Notes: generated by a model from the letters alone, not told the origin. A DNA stretch of 64,000 nucleotides from Clostridia bacterium (GCA_017428635.1 JAFRQK010000029.1:1-64000), one strand, 5' to 3'. Shown: positions 49,107-61,286, counted from the first letter of the stretch. A program made the numbers and translations.

Positions 49107-51218
49107 ATGAAAAAAATCATCGCACTGTTCGCGGTAATTACCGCGATTTCGATCCTCTTCGCATCGTGCGGGACGGCGAATACGCCGGCGGCTATCGAAA
49201 CGGAGACGGGGACGGTTTCATCCCCCGCCGAAACGGTCGAAGATCCGACCAACGACGATCTGATCGCGACCGGCGACTTTACGGTATCGCCCTCGTCGGG
49301 CGTCACCGTCGACGGCAGCACGTACACCGTGACTGCAGCGGGCGAGTACACCTTCAAGGGCGCGCTCGACGGCTCGATCGTCGTCGACGCGGGCGACGAG
49401 GACGAGGTCGTCCTCATCTTCGACGGCGTAACGCTCACCTCTTCCGAGACCGCGCCAGTTTACGTGAAAAACGCGGGCGAGGTCAGCGTGAAATCCGCCG
49501 ACGGTTCGTACAACACCGTAACCGACAGCAGAGCGGCGGCCGATGCGTCAGCGAGCGACGGGGACACCGACGGCAACGCGGCGATCTGGTCTGACTGCGA
49601 TCTCAAGATCAACGGCAAGGGAACTCTGATCGTCTCCTCGTCGTACGACAACGGCATCAAATCGAAAGACGACCTGACCGTCAAGAACGTGACGCTCAAG
49701 GTCACCTCGCCGGGCGTCGCGCTCAAGGGCAACGACACGGTAGAGATCAAGTCGGGTTCGATCATTCTCATCTCGACCGGATCGGACGGGATCAAAACCT
49801 CGAACACCGACGTGTCCTCCAAGGGCAATCAGCGCGGGACGGTCACGATCTCAGGCGGTGATATAAGCATATACTCCGCGTGCGACGGTATAAGCGCCGC
49901 GTACGACGTCGTGATAAACGAGGCAGAAACCGCCGTCAACCTGTACGTTTACACCGCGGACTACTCGGAGAGTTCGGAAGAGCTCGTCCCGAGCGAGAAA
50001 ACCTATCTCATAGTTCCGACGTCTATTTATTCCGAATCCGATTCATATTACGGATACTTCTACTCCGCGTCGGGCGGGTCCGGCGAGTGGGTGAAGTTCG
50101 AATTCGAAACGATGGTCTCCGGCGGTATGAGAGCGTCTTATTACGGTCTGTCCGCTTCCGTACCGTCGGGATACGACAGCGTGATATTCCGCTCGTTCGC
50201 ATCGGGCGGATCGCCGTCTGACGACGAGACGCTCTCGGACGGAGAGTCGGTCAACGCTTCGATGAACGCGTATCTCGTCACTTATGAGGACGACGGCGCC
50301 CTGACCGGCGACTGGACGAATCTCTCGTCCGGGAGCGGGTCCTCGTCGAAGACGACGTGGTCCTCCAAGGGGATCAAATCGTATAACTCCATTCTTATTG
50401 AAGCGGGAACGATAACGATTTACGCTATGGACGACGGAGTTCACGCGAACGCCGACTCGACGCTTGATAACGGCGAAACCCCGGAAGGAAAGATAACGGT
50501 AAGCGGCGGGATCCTCATGGTCACGGCTGCCGACGACGGACTGCACGCGGACGGGGAGCTCGTCATTTCCGGCGGTACGGTCACCGTCACCGAGTCCCAC
50601 GAGGGACTTGAGGGCAACGTGATCTCGATCGAGGGAGGATACGTCACCGTCAACGGAAACGACGACGGCATGAACGCCTGCAAGGGCGCGAAGACTCCCG
50701 AGGTCAATATCTCGGGCGGCACGGTCACCGTGACGACGCCCTCGGGCGACACTGACGCCATCGACTCCAACGGCAACTTCGTGATGAGCGGCGGCTTCGT
50801 CCTCGTCAGAGGCGGCGCGGCAACGGGAGGCATGGCGGGTTCCGTCGATACCGACGGATCTGTCACCGTGACGGGCGGAACGATCATCGCCCTCGGCGGC
50901 ATCTGCGAGATCCCGTCCGGCGGCAGCGGAGCGAACGTGTACGCGTCGAACGGCACGTCCTTCTCAGCGGGCGATTACACCCTGACGGATTCTTCAGGAG
51001 ACACGGTCGCTTCGTTCACTCTCGACAAGTCTTACTCTTCGCTCTGGATCGCGTCCGACGCGCTTGAGCTGAACGGAAGCTATACCCTCTCGCTCGGCGG
51101 CTCCGCAGTCCTCTCGTGGACGCAGTCGTCCGCTCAGTCGGGTGACTCGGTCTCCGGCGGCTTCGGCCCGGGCGGAGGCGGTCCGGGCGGAGGATTCGCC
51201 CCTCCCGGAAGAGGGTAA
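49107..51218 (+). CDS. Carbohydrate-binding beta-helix lipoprotein (DUF4353, Cthe_2159-like)
   Basis: This 703-residue lipoprotein starts at the ATG at 49107 after AAAGGAG. The lipobox is LFASC (near 17-21). The mature protein is a long parallel beta-helix rich in Ser, Gly, Asp and Thr with GTVTISGGDISIYSACDG-like turns repeated about every 25 residues. The pattern SGG...ITV..ADDGLHADGE occurs several times. This fits the family containing Cthe_2159, which binds acidic polysaccharide. The end is a Gly/Pro tail (GFGPGGGGPGGGFAPPGRG). It probably displays a pectin- or polygalacturonate-binding surface. It has no close operon partner. Confidence 0.85.
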   Translation: MKKIIALFAVITAISILFASCGTANTPAAIETETGTVSSPAETVEDPTNDDLIATGDFTVSPSSGVTVDGSTYTVTAAGEYTFKGALDGSIVVDAGDEDEVVLIFDGVTLTSSETAPVYVKNAGEVSVKSADGSYNTVTDSRAAADASASDGDTDGNAAIWSDCDLKINGKGTLIVSSSYDNGIKSKDDLTVKNVTLKVTSPGVALKGNDTVEIKSGSIILISTGSDGIKTSNTDVSSKGNQRGTVTISGGDISIYSACDGISAAYDVVINEAETAVNLYVYTADYSESSEELVPSEKTYLIVPTSIYSESDSYYGYFYSASGGSGEWVKFEFETMVSGGMRASYYGLSASVPSGYDSVIFRSFASGGSPSDDETLSDGESVNASMNAYLVTYEDDGALTGDWTNLSSGSGSSSKTTWSSKGIKSYNSILIEAGTITIYAMDDGVHANADSTLDNGETPEGKITVSGGILMVTAADDGLHADGELVISGGTVTVTESHEGLEGNVISIEGGYVTVNGNDDGMNACKGAKTPEVNISGGTVTVTTPSGDTDAIDSNGNFVMSGGFVLVRGGAATGGMAGSVDTDGSVTVTGGTIIALGGICEIPSGGSGANVYASNGTSFSAGDYTLTDSSGDTVASFTLDKSYSSLWIASDALELNGSYTLSLGGSAVLSWTQSSAQSGDSVSGGFGPGGGGPGGGFAPPGRG

Positions 51219-51228
51219 GCGCATAACA

Positions 51229-51262
51229 ATAACGCCCCCGGATGATCCGGGGGCGTTTCATT
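51229..51262. terminator. Bidirectional rho-independent terminator
   Basis: The stem AACGCCCCCGG/CCGGGGGCGTT (51231-51257) with loop ATGAT is followed by TCATTTT. It separates convergent genes. Confidence 0.85.
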
Positions 51263-51275
51263 TTGCTTCGGTGTA

Positions 51276-52385
51276 TCAGTCGAATATGTAAGCTTTGCCG
51301 GTCTTTGCGGATTCGTAAATACCTTCGAGGATGCGGGTGACGCAGTAAGCCTGCTCGGGGAGCACGCACGGCTTCTTGCCCGTGACGAGCGCATCGATCC
51401 ACTGCTTCGCATCCGCGACGCATTCGATCTCTTCCTCGGGATCGTCGCTGTGATCGAGGGTCGTCTTCATCGCGGCGACGTATTCGTCGTACGGATAAAC
51501 GTCGACGTACCACTCGCCGTTCCTGACGCCGAAGATGCGGACGCCGCCGCGCATATCGGCTCCCGCCTTGGTGCCGGAGAACTCCGTGTACGCCTCGATC
51601 GATTCGGATCTGTTGATCGCCCACGAGGACTCGACGGAGATCGTCGCGCCGTTTTCCATCTTGACCAGACCGAACGCGCTGTCCTCAACGGTGAATGCGT
51701 TGACGTCCCACTTGCCGTTCGTATACATCTCCTCTTCCCTGTTCATCTTCTTGAAGGTAGAGCCGAGGCAGATCGCCGGTTTGTAGTTGTTCATCATCCA
51801 GAGCGTGAGGTCGAGGGAGTGGGTGCCGATGTCGATCAGCGGACCGCCGCCCTGCTCGTACTCATTGAGGAACACGCCCCAGTTCGGAACGCCGCGGCGG
51901 CGGATCGCGAGCGCGCGCGCGTAGTAGATATCGCCGAAGACGCCCTCGTCGACCTTCTGCTTGAGGAGCTGTACCTCGGGACGCATTCTGTTCTGGTATC
52001 CGATGGAGAGAGTCTTCCCCGTTCTGTTCGCGGCGTCGATCATTTTCTTCGCCTCGGCGGAGTTGATGGCCATCGGCTTTTCGCACATTACGTGGCAGCC
52101 CGCCTCGAGCGCGTCGACCGTGATGAAACTGTGCGATCTGTTGGGGGTGCAGACGTGGACGACGTCAAGCTGCTCTTTGTCGAGCATCTCTTTGTAGTCC
52201 TTATATACGTTCGCCCCCGGCGCGCCGTATTTCGTCCTCGCCTCTTCAGCTCTTTCGACGATGATATCGCAGAAAGCGACGAGCGATACGTTTTTCAAAA
52301 GACGAAGGGACGGCAGATGCTTCTGATTTGCGATAAAGCCGCACCCCACGATACCGATCCTGATCTGATCATTTGCTCCGATCAT
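51276..52385 (-). CDS. Gfo/Idh/MocA-family oxidoreductase
   Basis: This 369-residue NAD(P)-dependent oxidoreductase starts at the ATG at 52385 (MIGANDQIRI); an in-frame GTG at 52394 is the alternative. The Rossmann segment is VGCGFIANQKHLPSL, the catalytic Lys lies in the EKPMAIN segment near 92, and GGPLIDIGTHSLDLTLWMM near 180 carries the His. This is a standard member with intact EKP, unlike the one at 41.2 kb. Members act on inositols, sugars or sugar acids. A TTGACA-18-TAGAAT promoter precedes it. It is monocistronic and convergent with the lipoprotein gene. Confidence 0.88.
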   Translation of the reverse strand: MIGANDQIRIGIVGCGFIANQKHLPSLRLLKNVSLVAFCDIIVERAEEARTKYGAPGANVYKDYKEMLDKEQLDVVHVCTPNRSHSFITVDALEAGCHVMCEKPMAINSAEAKKMIDAANRTGKTLSIGYQNRMRPEVQLLKQKVDEGVFGDIYYARALAIRRRGVPNWGVFLNEYEQGGGPLIDIGTHSLDLTLWMMNNYKPAICLGSTFKKMNREEEMYTNGKWDVNAFTVEDSAFGLVKMENGATISVESSWAINRSESIEAYTEFSGTKAGADMRGGVRIFGVRNGEWYVDVYPYDEYVAAMKTTLDHSDDPEEEIECVADAKQWIDALVTGKKPCVLPEQAYCVTRILEGIYESAKTGKAYIFD

Positions 52386-52440
52386 CTTTTTCACCCGACG
52401 GAACGACCCGTTCCGCCCTTTCTTTTTGTACTTCGGTAAT

Positions 52441-52470
52441 ATTCTATCATCCGGCGCGAGGGGCTGTCAA
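52441..52470 (-). promoter_or_regulatory. Promoter of the Gfo/Idh/MocA gene at 52.4 kb
   Basis: On the minus strand, TTGACA (52470-52465), an 18-base spacer and TAGAAT (52446-52441). Confidence 0.8.
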
Positions 52471-52503
52471 CGGTTAATTTGTGAACAAAGCGTCACTGAC
52501 GTA

Positions 52504-52531
52504 TTGACGGAGGCGTTTTTTCTGATACAAT
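52504..52531 (+). promoter_or_regulatory. Promoter of the tcdA gene
   Basis: TTGACG (52504-52509), a 16-base spacer and TACAAT (52526-52531). Confidence 0.75.
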
Positions 52532-52623
52532 ATATCATAGATAACAAAAAGAGATCCGAAAACGGTAATGATTTTCCGTTCGGATGATATAAAAACGTCG
52601 TAAAACGGGATCGGGTGAGGATC

Positions 52624-53412
52624 ATGCAGGATCAATTTTCGAGAACGGAGCTTCTTCTCGGCAAAGAAGCGATGGAAAAACTGAAAACGAGCCGCGTTGC
52701 CGTATTCGGCATCGGAGGCGTAGGCGGCTACGTCTGCGAGGCGCTGATCCGGAGCGGAGTCGGCAAGTTCGACCTGATCGACGACGACCGGGTCTGCCTG
52801 ACGAACCTGAACCGTCAGATCATAGCCACGAGAAAAACGATAGGCCGGTACAAGGTCGACGTCATGAAAGAGCGTATGCTCGAGATAAATCCCGACGCGG
52901 ATATCGCCGTCCGAAAGTGTTTCTTCCTGCCGGAAAACTCGGGTGAGTTCCCGTTTGACGAATACGATTACGTCGTCGACGCGGTCGACACCGTCTCCGC
53001 AAAGCTGGAGCTCGTCGTCAGGGCGCAGGAGCACGGCGTACCGGTCATCAGTTCGATGGGCGCGGGCAACAAGCTCGACGGAAGTCAGTTCCGCGTCGCC
53101 GATATCTACAAGACGAAGACGTGCCCTCTCGCCAAGGTGATGCGCCGCGAACTGCGCCGGCGGGGCGTCAAAAAACTGAAGGTCGTGTATTCGGAAGAAG
53201 AGCCGACAAGGCCGAAAGAGGACGCGTCGGTCAGCTGCCGGACGAACTGTATCTGCCCTCCGGGTACTGAGCGCAAATGCACCGAGCGCCGCGATATACC
53301 GGGCAGCGTCGCGTTCGTTCCGTCCGTCGCGGGACTGATAATCGCCGGCGAGGTCGTAAAAGATCTGATCGCCCGAAAAGATGAAGAAGACGGCGGGTCA
53401 CCGCAAAGCTGA
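52624..53412 (+). CDS. tcdA: tRNA threonylcarbamoyladenosine dehydratase (ThiF/E1-like)
   Basis: This 262-residue E1-like enzyme cyclises t6A37 in tRNA to ct6A with ATP. The start is the ATG at 52624; a GTG at 52615 overlaps the ribosome site. The nucleotide-binding motif is VFGIGGVGGYVCE (near 26), followed by DDDRVCLTNLNRQ near 51 and DAVDTVSAKLEL near 120. The Cys pairs in VSCRTNCICPPGTERKC (near 206-222) differ from a strict CxxC zinc site but may still bind metal. It belongs to the same modification pathway as the Sua5 gene at 36.2 kb. A GNAT gene follows 2 bases after its stop. Confidence 0.9.
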   Translation: MQDQFSRTELLLGKEAMEKLKTSRVAVFGIGGVGGYVCEALIRSGVGKFDLIDDDRVCLTNLNRQIIATRKTIGRYKVDVMKERMLEINPDADIAVRKCFFLPENSGEFPFDEYDYVVDAVDTVSAKLELVVRAQEHGVPVISSMGAGNKLDGSQFRVADIYKTKTCPLAKVMRRELRRRGVKKLKVVYSEEEPTRPKEDASVSCRTNCICPPGTERKCTERRDIPGSVAFVPSVAGLIIAGEVVKDLIARKDEEDGGSPQS

Positions 53413-53414
53413 CG

Positions 53415-53867
53415 ATGGAACTTTTGATCAGAAAAGCGAAAAGTGACGACCTTGAGGCGTTTTGCCGTCTGCTGTCCGCCCCGGAGACGACGAGGTATCT
53501 TGAGGGGCCCTTTACAAAAGAGAGAACGGAGCGTTTCCTTTCAGAGGCGGGGCTTACGGATCCTCCGCTGATCTATGCCGCGGAAGCGGACGGGGAGTTT
53601 ATCGGATACGTGATCTATCACGGGTACGATGAAAGAAGCGTTGAGATCGGCTGGGTCCTTCTGCCGGAGCACCGAAAAAAAGGATACGCCTCAAAACTGA
53701 CGGAAATGATGATCGAAAAAGCGAACTCGTCCGGAAAAGAAGCTGTGATCGAGTGCTCGCCGGATAATGAAGCGAGCAGGCGGATCGCCCGGAAATTCGG
53801 ATTCCGGTACGAGGGTACCTCCGACGGCCTTGACGTTTTCAGGCTGAGACCGGAGAACAAGGCGTAA
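53415..53867 (+). CDS. GNAT-family N-acetyltransferase
   Basis: This 150-residue acetyltransferase has the acetyl-CoA pyrophosphate loop EHRKKGYASKL (near 85-95, the R/Q-x-x-G-x-G/A motif) and the later NEASRRIARKFGF segment. The fold is close to the RimJ/RimL-like (Acetyltransf_3) branch by its IGWVLLPEHRKKGYA. The acceptor is unknown. It is joined to tcdA (2-base gap) without its own promoter, so a role near RNA or ribosomal protein modification is possible. A terminator follows. Confidence 0.88.
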   Translation: MELLIRKAKSDDLEAFCRLLSAPETTRYLEGPFTKERTERFLSEAGLTDPPLIYAAEADGEFIGYVIYHGYDERSVEIGWVLLPEHRKKGYASKLTEMMIEKANSSGKEAVIECSPDNEASRRIARKFGFRYEGTSDGLDVFRLRPENKA

Positions 53868-53875
53868 TACGAAAA

Positions 53876-53899
53876 AAAAGGACCGTGAAACGGTCCTTT
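53876..53899. terminator. Bidirectional rho-independent terminator
   Basis: The stem AAAGGACCG/CGGTCCTTT with loop TGAAA lies between convergent tcdA-GNAT and pyrG transcripts. Confidence 0.85.
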
Positions 53900-53905
53900 A
53901 TTTCG

Positions 53906-57110
<3,205 letters not shown>

Positions 57111-57111
57111 A

Positions 57112-58854
57112 TTACTCAACGTCCTGAAGAGCGTCGTAACCCTCTTCTCCGGTACGGACCTTTACTACGTTTTCAACGTCATAAACGAAGATCTTGCCGT
57201 CTCCGATATGACCGGTGTAAAGCACTTTCTTCGCCGTCTCGATGACCGTCCTGACGGGGACCTTGCTGACGACGACGTCGACCTGTATCTTAGGCAGAAG
57301 CGTCGCTTCGATCTGGACTCCGCGGTAGTACTCCGGCTTGCCCTTCTGAGCGCCGCATCCGAGCACGTGAGACACCGTCATTCCGGTGATGCCGATCTGC
57401 ATCATCGCGTCTTTCAGCGCCTCAAAACGGGATTCTTTACAGACGATCTCGACCTTCGTGAACTTCGGGCTGCCGTCGTCGAACGACGGGACACGCTTCA
57501 CGGGAACGGCATCGGCTTCGGGGATCTCTCCCGTCACGGCGAGGGCTTCCTCATATTCGTAAGGCAGGCCCGCGACCGCGGGAGCAAAATCGGCGTACGC
57601 GCTCGGCAGACCGTGTTCCGTCGAGTCGAGGCCTTTGATCTCCTCTTCCCGAGAGACGCGCAGACCGACCGTCTTTTTGATTATGAAGAACGTGAGCGTC
57701 ATCATCACCGCTGTCCACGCGAGGATCGAGACGATACCGAGCGCCTGGATGCCGAGCAGTCTGAAACTGCCGGTGTAGAACAGGCCGTCAAGATGCGCGG
57801 GAGCCGAGGGGTTTGCGAGCAGACCGACCGCGATCGTTCCCCAGACGCCGTTGGTGAAGTGGACGGCGACCGCGCCGACCGGGTCGTCTACGTGGAACTT
57901 GAGGTCGAGGACTTCGACGGCGACCACGACGAGGATACCGGAAACGATACCGACGATCGCGGAGCCGAGAGCGTCGAGCGCGTCACAGCCCGCAGTAATG
58001 CCGACGAGCCCCGCGAGCGAGGCGTTCAGGCACATCGAGACGTCCGGTTTGCCGTTCTTGATCCACGTGAAGAGCAGCGTCGTGCAGGTCGCGACAGCGG
58101 GAGCGATCGTCGTCGTCACGAAGATCGACGCGAGCGATTCGCTGTCCCATGCGGCGGCTCCGTTGAAACCGTACCATCCGAACCAGAGTATGAAGCAGCC
58201 GAGAGCGCCGAGCGTGATCGCGTGACCGGGGATAGCGTTGACTTTTTTGACCTTGCCACCTTTCTCCTTGACGTATTTGCCAAGGCGCGGCCCGACCATG
58301 ATCGCGCCGATCAGGGCGGTGATGCCGCCGACCGAGTGGATCGCCGCGGAACCGGCGAAATCGTGGAATCCGAGTCCCGCGAGCCACCCCTGCGAGTTCC
58401 AGACCCAGCCCGCCTCGATCGGGTAGACGAAGAGGGAGATGACGCCGGAATAGATGCAGTAGGAGAGGAATTTCGTTCTCTCCGCCATCGAACCGGAGAC
58501 GATCGTCGCCGCGGTGGCGCAGAAGACGAGGTTGAAGACGAACGACGGGGCGTTGCCTCCTTTGAGGAACGCGCCGAAGTCGGTCAGGATGCTGAGGTTA
58601 GGCACGCCGATGAATCCGAAGACGTAGTCCTCCGCCATCATCAGCGAAAAGCCGAGAAGGACGAATACGACGGTCCCGATGCAGAAGTCCATCAGGTTCT
58701 TCATTATGATGTTGCCGGCGTTTTTCGCTCTCGTAAAGCCGGTCTCGACCATGGCGAATCCCGCCTGCATCAGGAACACGAGCGCGGCTCCGATCAGGAA
58801 CCAGATACCGAACGCTTCTTCGGTTACGATTTGTTTTACTTCTTCTATCAACAT
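57112..58854 (-). CDS. amtB: Ammonium transporter fused to a C-terminal PII domain
   Basis: This 580-residue protein joins an Amt channel (about 1-420) to a PII (GlnB/GlnK) regulator (about 465-575). Amt landmarks include VFLMQAGFAMVETGF, the DFAGSAAIHSVGG segment with a pore His, and FTNGVWGTIAVGL. After a Pro/Glu-rich linker the PII domain shows KVEIVCKESRFEALKDAM, a T-loop with QKGKPEYYRG (Tyr kept at the modification position) and a B-loop TGHIGDGKIFVY for nucleotide. In most bacteria PII is separate and binds AmtB to block it; here the sensor is tethered. GAGGT precedes the ATG. Located 12 bases after glnN. Confidence 0.94.
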   Translation of the reverse strand: MLIEEVKQIVTEEAFGIWFLIGAALVFLMQAGFAMVETGFTRAKNAGNIIMKNLMDFCIGTVVFVLLGFSLMMAEDYVFGFIGVPNLSILTDFGAFLKGGNAPSFVFNLVFCATAATIVSGSMAERTKFLSYCIYSGVISLFVYPIEAGWVWNSQGWLAGLGFHDFAGSAAIHSVGGITALIGAIMVGPRLGKYVKEKGGKVKKVNAIPGHAITLGALGCFILWFGWYGFNGAAAWDSESLASIFVTTTIAPAVATCTTLLFTWIKNGKPDVSMCLNASLAGLVGITAGCDALDALGSAIVGIVSGILVVVAVEVLDLKFHVDDPVGAVAVHFTNGVWGTIAVGLLANPSAPAHLDGLFYTGSFRLLGIQALGIVSILAWTAVMMTLTFFIIKKTVGLRVSREEEIKGLDSTEHGLPSAYADFAPAVAGLPYEYEEALAVTGEIPEADAVPVKRVPSFDDGSPKFTKVEIVCKESRFEALKDAMMQIGITGMTVSHVLGCGAQKGKPEYYRGVQIEATLLPKIQVDVVVSKVPVRTVIETAKKVLYTGHIGDGKIFVYDVENVVKVRTGEEGYDALQDVE

Positions 58855-58866
58855 GGTTTTACCTCA

Positions 58867-60963
58867 TTACTTAACGCTGAACAGAATATCTCCGTAAGTC
58901 GGGAACGGCCAGTAGGATCTCGCGGTGAGCGTCTCCGCCTCGTCGCATGCGACGCGCAGTTCGCACATCTTCGTGAGGACCGTGTCGCGGATCTGAGCGC
59001 TCTCGGCGATCACGCCGTCCGCTCCGTGCAGATCGATGACCGCCGCTTCAAGCGCGTCGACTCTCTCGTATATCGTCTCGGCGAGTGACGCGAGGCGCGA
59101 GGACAGTTTCTTCGCGACGCCGCAGGTAGCGGATCCGTCGACTGCTCCGATCGCCGAAACGTCGCGCGCGACGTCGGCGGCGCAGCGGAAGACCGCCGGA
59201 GCGATCATCGTCTTCGCCATGTCGACCATCGTGTTCGCCTCGATGACGACCGTCTTGCAGTAGTTCTCAAGCATGATCTCGCAGCGGGAGTTCAGCTCCT
59301 CTACCGAGAACACGCCGTGGCTCGTGAGCATATCGACGTTCTTCTTGTCAAGCAGATGCGGCATGCAGTCCGGGGTCGTCCTGTAATTCGTAAGACCCCT
59401 CTCTTCCGTCGCTTCTTTGATCCAGGCGTCGTCGTAGCCGTTTCCGTTGAAGATGATCCTCTTGTGATCCTTGATCGTCTGCTTTATCATCTCGTGCAGT
59501 TCGCCCTCGAAGTCCTTTGCGCCCTCGAGACGGTCCGCGTAGATCTTCAGAGATTCGGCGACCGCCGAGTTGAGCATGATGTTCGCGCAGGCGATGCTGT
59601 TCGAGGAGCCGAGCATACGGAACTCGAATTTGTTTCCGGTGAACGCGAACGGCGAGGTCCTGTTGCGGTCCGTCGTGTCGCGGTTGAATTTCGGGAGGAC
59701 GTCGACGCCGAGTTTCATCTGCGTCTTTTCCGCGCCGAGGTACGGCTTGTCTGTCTCGATCGCCTCGAGAACGGCGTTCAGCTCGTCGCCCAAGAACATC
59801 GAAACGACTGCGGGCGGCGCCTCGTTCGCGCCGAGTCGATGGTCGTTGCCCGCGGTGGCTACCGAGATGCGGAGAAGATCCTGATAATCGTCGACCGCTT
59901 TGATCACCGCGCAGAGGAACAGCAAGAACTGCGCGTTCTCATACGGCGTGTCGCCGGGAGAGAGCAGGTTCTGTCCCGAGTCGGTCGCTATCGACCAGTT
60001 GTTGTGCTTGCCCGAGCCGTTGACTCCGGCGAACGGTTTTTCGTGAAGCAGGCAGACGAGACCGTGTTTCGCGGCGACCTTCTGCATGATCTCCATCGTC
60101 AACTGGTTGTGGTCGGTCGCAACGTTCGTCGTCGAGTAGATCGGCGCGAGTTCGTGCTGCGCCGGCGCGACTTCGTTGTGCTCCGTCTTAGCCATGATGC
60201 CGAGCTTCCAGAGTTCCTCGTTCAGCTCTTCCATGTAGGCGGCGACTCTCGGCTTGATGACTCCGAAATAGTGGTCGTCCATCTCCTGACCCTTCGACGG
60301 CTTCGCGCCGAAGAGCGTTCGTCCGGTGCTCCTCAGATCCGGACGGGCGTCGTACATCTCTTTGGTGATAAGGAAGTATTCCTGCTCGGGCCCGACCGAG
60401 GAGCGCACGCACTTCGCCGTGTCGTTGCCGAACAGACGGAGGATGCGGAGCGCCTGACGGTTCAGCGCCTCCATCGAGCGGAGCAGCGGCGTCTTTTTGT
60501 CGAGCGCGTGACCGCCGTAGGAGCAGAACGCCGTCGGAATGCAGAGCGTCTTTCCTTTAATAAACGCGTACGAGGTGGGGTCCCAAGCGGTGTACCCTCT
60601 CGCCTCGAAGGTGGCGCGCAGGCCGCCCGACGGGAACGAGGAGGCGTCCGGTTCGCCTTTTATCAGTTCTTTGCCGGAGAACTCCATGATCACTCCTCCG
60701 TCCGGGGACGGGGAGATGAAACTGTCGTGCTTCTCGGCGGTGATACCGGTAAGCGGCTGGAACCAGTGAGTAAAGTGGGTCGCCCCCTTGCTGAGGGCCC
60801 ACTCCTTCATCGCCTCGGCGACCGCGTTGGCGACGTTCGCGTCGAGCGAGGCGCCCTCGTCGATCGTCTTTTTGAGAGACGCGTAGACCTTCGCCGAGAG
60901 GCGTGACCTCATCTCTCTGTCGTCGAATACCTGACTTCCGAAATACTCCGCAACCGTTTTCAT
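58867..60963 (-). CDS. glnN: Glutamine synthetase type III
   Basis: This 698-residue enzyme joins ammonium to glutamate with ATP. GSIII members are about 700-730 residues and are typical of Bacteroidota, cyanobacteria and Clostridia. Landmarks are THWFQPLTG near 80, [20 protein letters not shown] near 190, [20 protein letters not shown] near 260 and [16 protein letters not shown] near 306, all with the conserved Glu/His metal ligands. AAAAAGGAG precedes the ATG. It heads the operon behind a consensus promoter and a 140-base leader containing two large hairpins. It supplies glutamine to asnB, pyrG and the divergent glutamate synthase. Confidence 0.96.
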   Translation of the reverse strand: MKTVAEYFGSQVFDDREMRSRLSAKVYASLKKTIDEGASLDANVANAVAEAMKEWALSKGATHFTHWFQPLTGITAEKHDSFISPSPDGGVIMEFSGKELIKGEPDASSFPSGGLRATFEARGYTAWDPTSYAFIKGKTLCIPTAFCSYGGHALDKKTPLLRSMEALNRQALRILRLFGNDTAKCVRSSVGPEQEYFLITKEMYDARPDLRSTGRTLFGAKPSKGQEMDDHYFGVIKPRVAAYMEELNEELWKLGIMAKTEHNEVAPAQHELAPIYSTTNVATDHNQLTMEIMQKVAAKHGLVCLLHEKPFAGVNGSGKHNNWSIATDSGQNLLSPGDTPYENAQFLLFLCAVIKAVDDYQDLLRISVATAGNDHRLGANEAPPAVVSMFLGDELNAVLEAIETDKPYLGAEKTQMKLGVDVLPKFNRDTTDRNRTSPFAFTGNKFEFRMLGSSNSIACANIMLNSAVAESLKIYADRLEGAKDFEGELHEMIKQTIKDHKRIIFNGNGYDDAWIKEATEERGLTNYRTTPDCMPHLLDKKNVDMLTSHGVFSVEELNSRCEIMLENYCKTVVIEANTMVDMAKTMIAPAVFRCAADVARDVSAIGAVDGSATCGVAKKLSSRLASLAETIYERVDALEAAVIDLHGADGVIAESAQIRDTVLTKMCELRVACDEAETLTARSYWPFPTYGDILFSVK

Positions 60964-60989
60964 AACTTTTCTCCTTTTTAAAGTGACAG

Positions 60990-61020
60990 GGCGTCTTCCG
61001 CGATAAACACGAAAGACGCC
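60990..61020 (-). promoter_or_regulatory. glnN leader hairpin 2
   Basis: On the minus strand, GGCGTCTT at the 5' side pairs with AAGACGCC at the 3' side, enclosing a 15-base loop. The 5' arm repeats the GGCGTCTT word of hairpin 1, so each arm could pair alternatively. It lies 27 bases before the glnN start. Confidence 0.65.
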
Positions 61021-61059
61021 ATTGCCTTTTCAATATTATTTAGTTCGTGAAAAGAGAGA

Positions 61060-61102
61060 AGCGCCTTCGAACCTGCAGTTCAAAGACGCCTTTGCCTCAT
61101 CA
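61060..61102 (-). promoter_or_regulatory. glnN leader motif and hairpin 1
   Basis: The minus-strand transcript begins about 9 bases past the -10 with GATGAGG-CAAAGGCGT. It enters a 13-base-pair stem (GGCGTCTTTGAAC with GTTCGAAGGCGCT, loop TGCAG), followed by a CT-rich run (TTCTCTCTTTT). The same layout occurs in the gltB leader. Confidence 0.7.
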
Positions 61103-61110
61103 CGCCCCGT

Positions 61111-61139
61111 ATTATACACCCCGTCATTTGACTTGTCAA
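61111..61139 (-). promoter_or_regulatory. Promoter of the glnN-amt-asnB-pyrG operon
   Basis: On the minus strand, TTGACA (61139-61134), a 17-base spacer and TATAAT (61116-61111), both consensus. Confidence 0.9.
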
Positions 61140-61150
61140 CCCCTTTTTTT

Positions 61151-61180
61151 CGATTTTTTCGAGTTTTTTTCAAAAAATCG
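61151..61180. promoter_or_regulatory. Inverted repeat between divergent nitrogen promoters
   Basis: Arms CGATTTTTT (61151-61159) and AAAAAATCG (61172-61180) are separated by 12 T-rich bases. It sits between the two -35 elements, a place suited to an operator, though low complexity weakens the call. Confidence 0.45.
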
Positions 61181-61189
61181 CAAATCCTC

Positions 61190-61218
61190 TTGACAACGCG
61201 AAAAGAGGCGAGTATAAT
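61190..61218 (+). promoter_or_regulatory. Promoter of the split glutamate synthase operon
   Basis: TTGACA (61190-61195), a 17-base spacer and TATAAT (61213-61218), both consensus. Confidence 0.9.
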
Positions 61219-61226
61219 GTGAAAAC

Positions 61227-61286
61227 GATGAGCAAAGGCGTTCATTTTCGAGGGTAGTCCCCGAAAACGGGCGCTTTTTCTTTTTC
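61227..61286 (+). promoter_or_regulatory. gltB leader motif and attenuator-like terminator
   Basis: The leader starts GATGAG-CAAAGGCGT about 8 bases past the -10. It folds into a long stem (5' arm AAAGGCGTTC-TTTTCG-GGG, 3' arm CCC-CGAAAA-GGGCGCTTT, one mismatch) followed by TTTTTCTTTTT. This is a rho-independent terminator only about 30 bases before the gene start, so transcription should stop there unless the stem is opened. Confidence 0.75.

Noticed and set aside
57208..59088. 626-codon open frame antisense to the Amt-PII gene
   Set aside because: Shadow of the true gene; the product is rich in Asp-Arg repeats with no hydrophobic segments or motifs.
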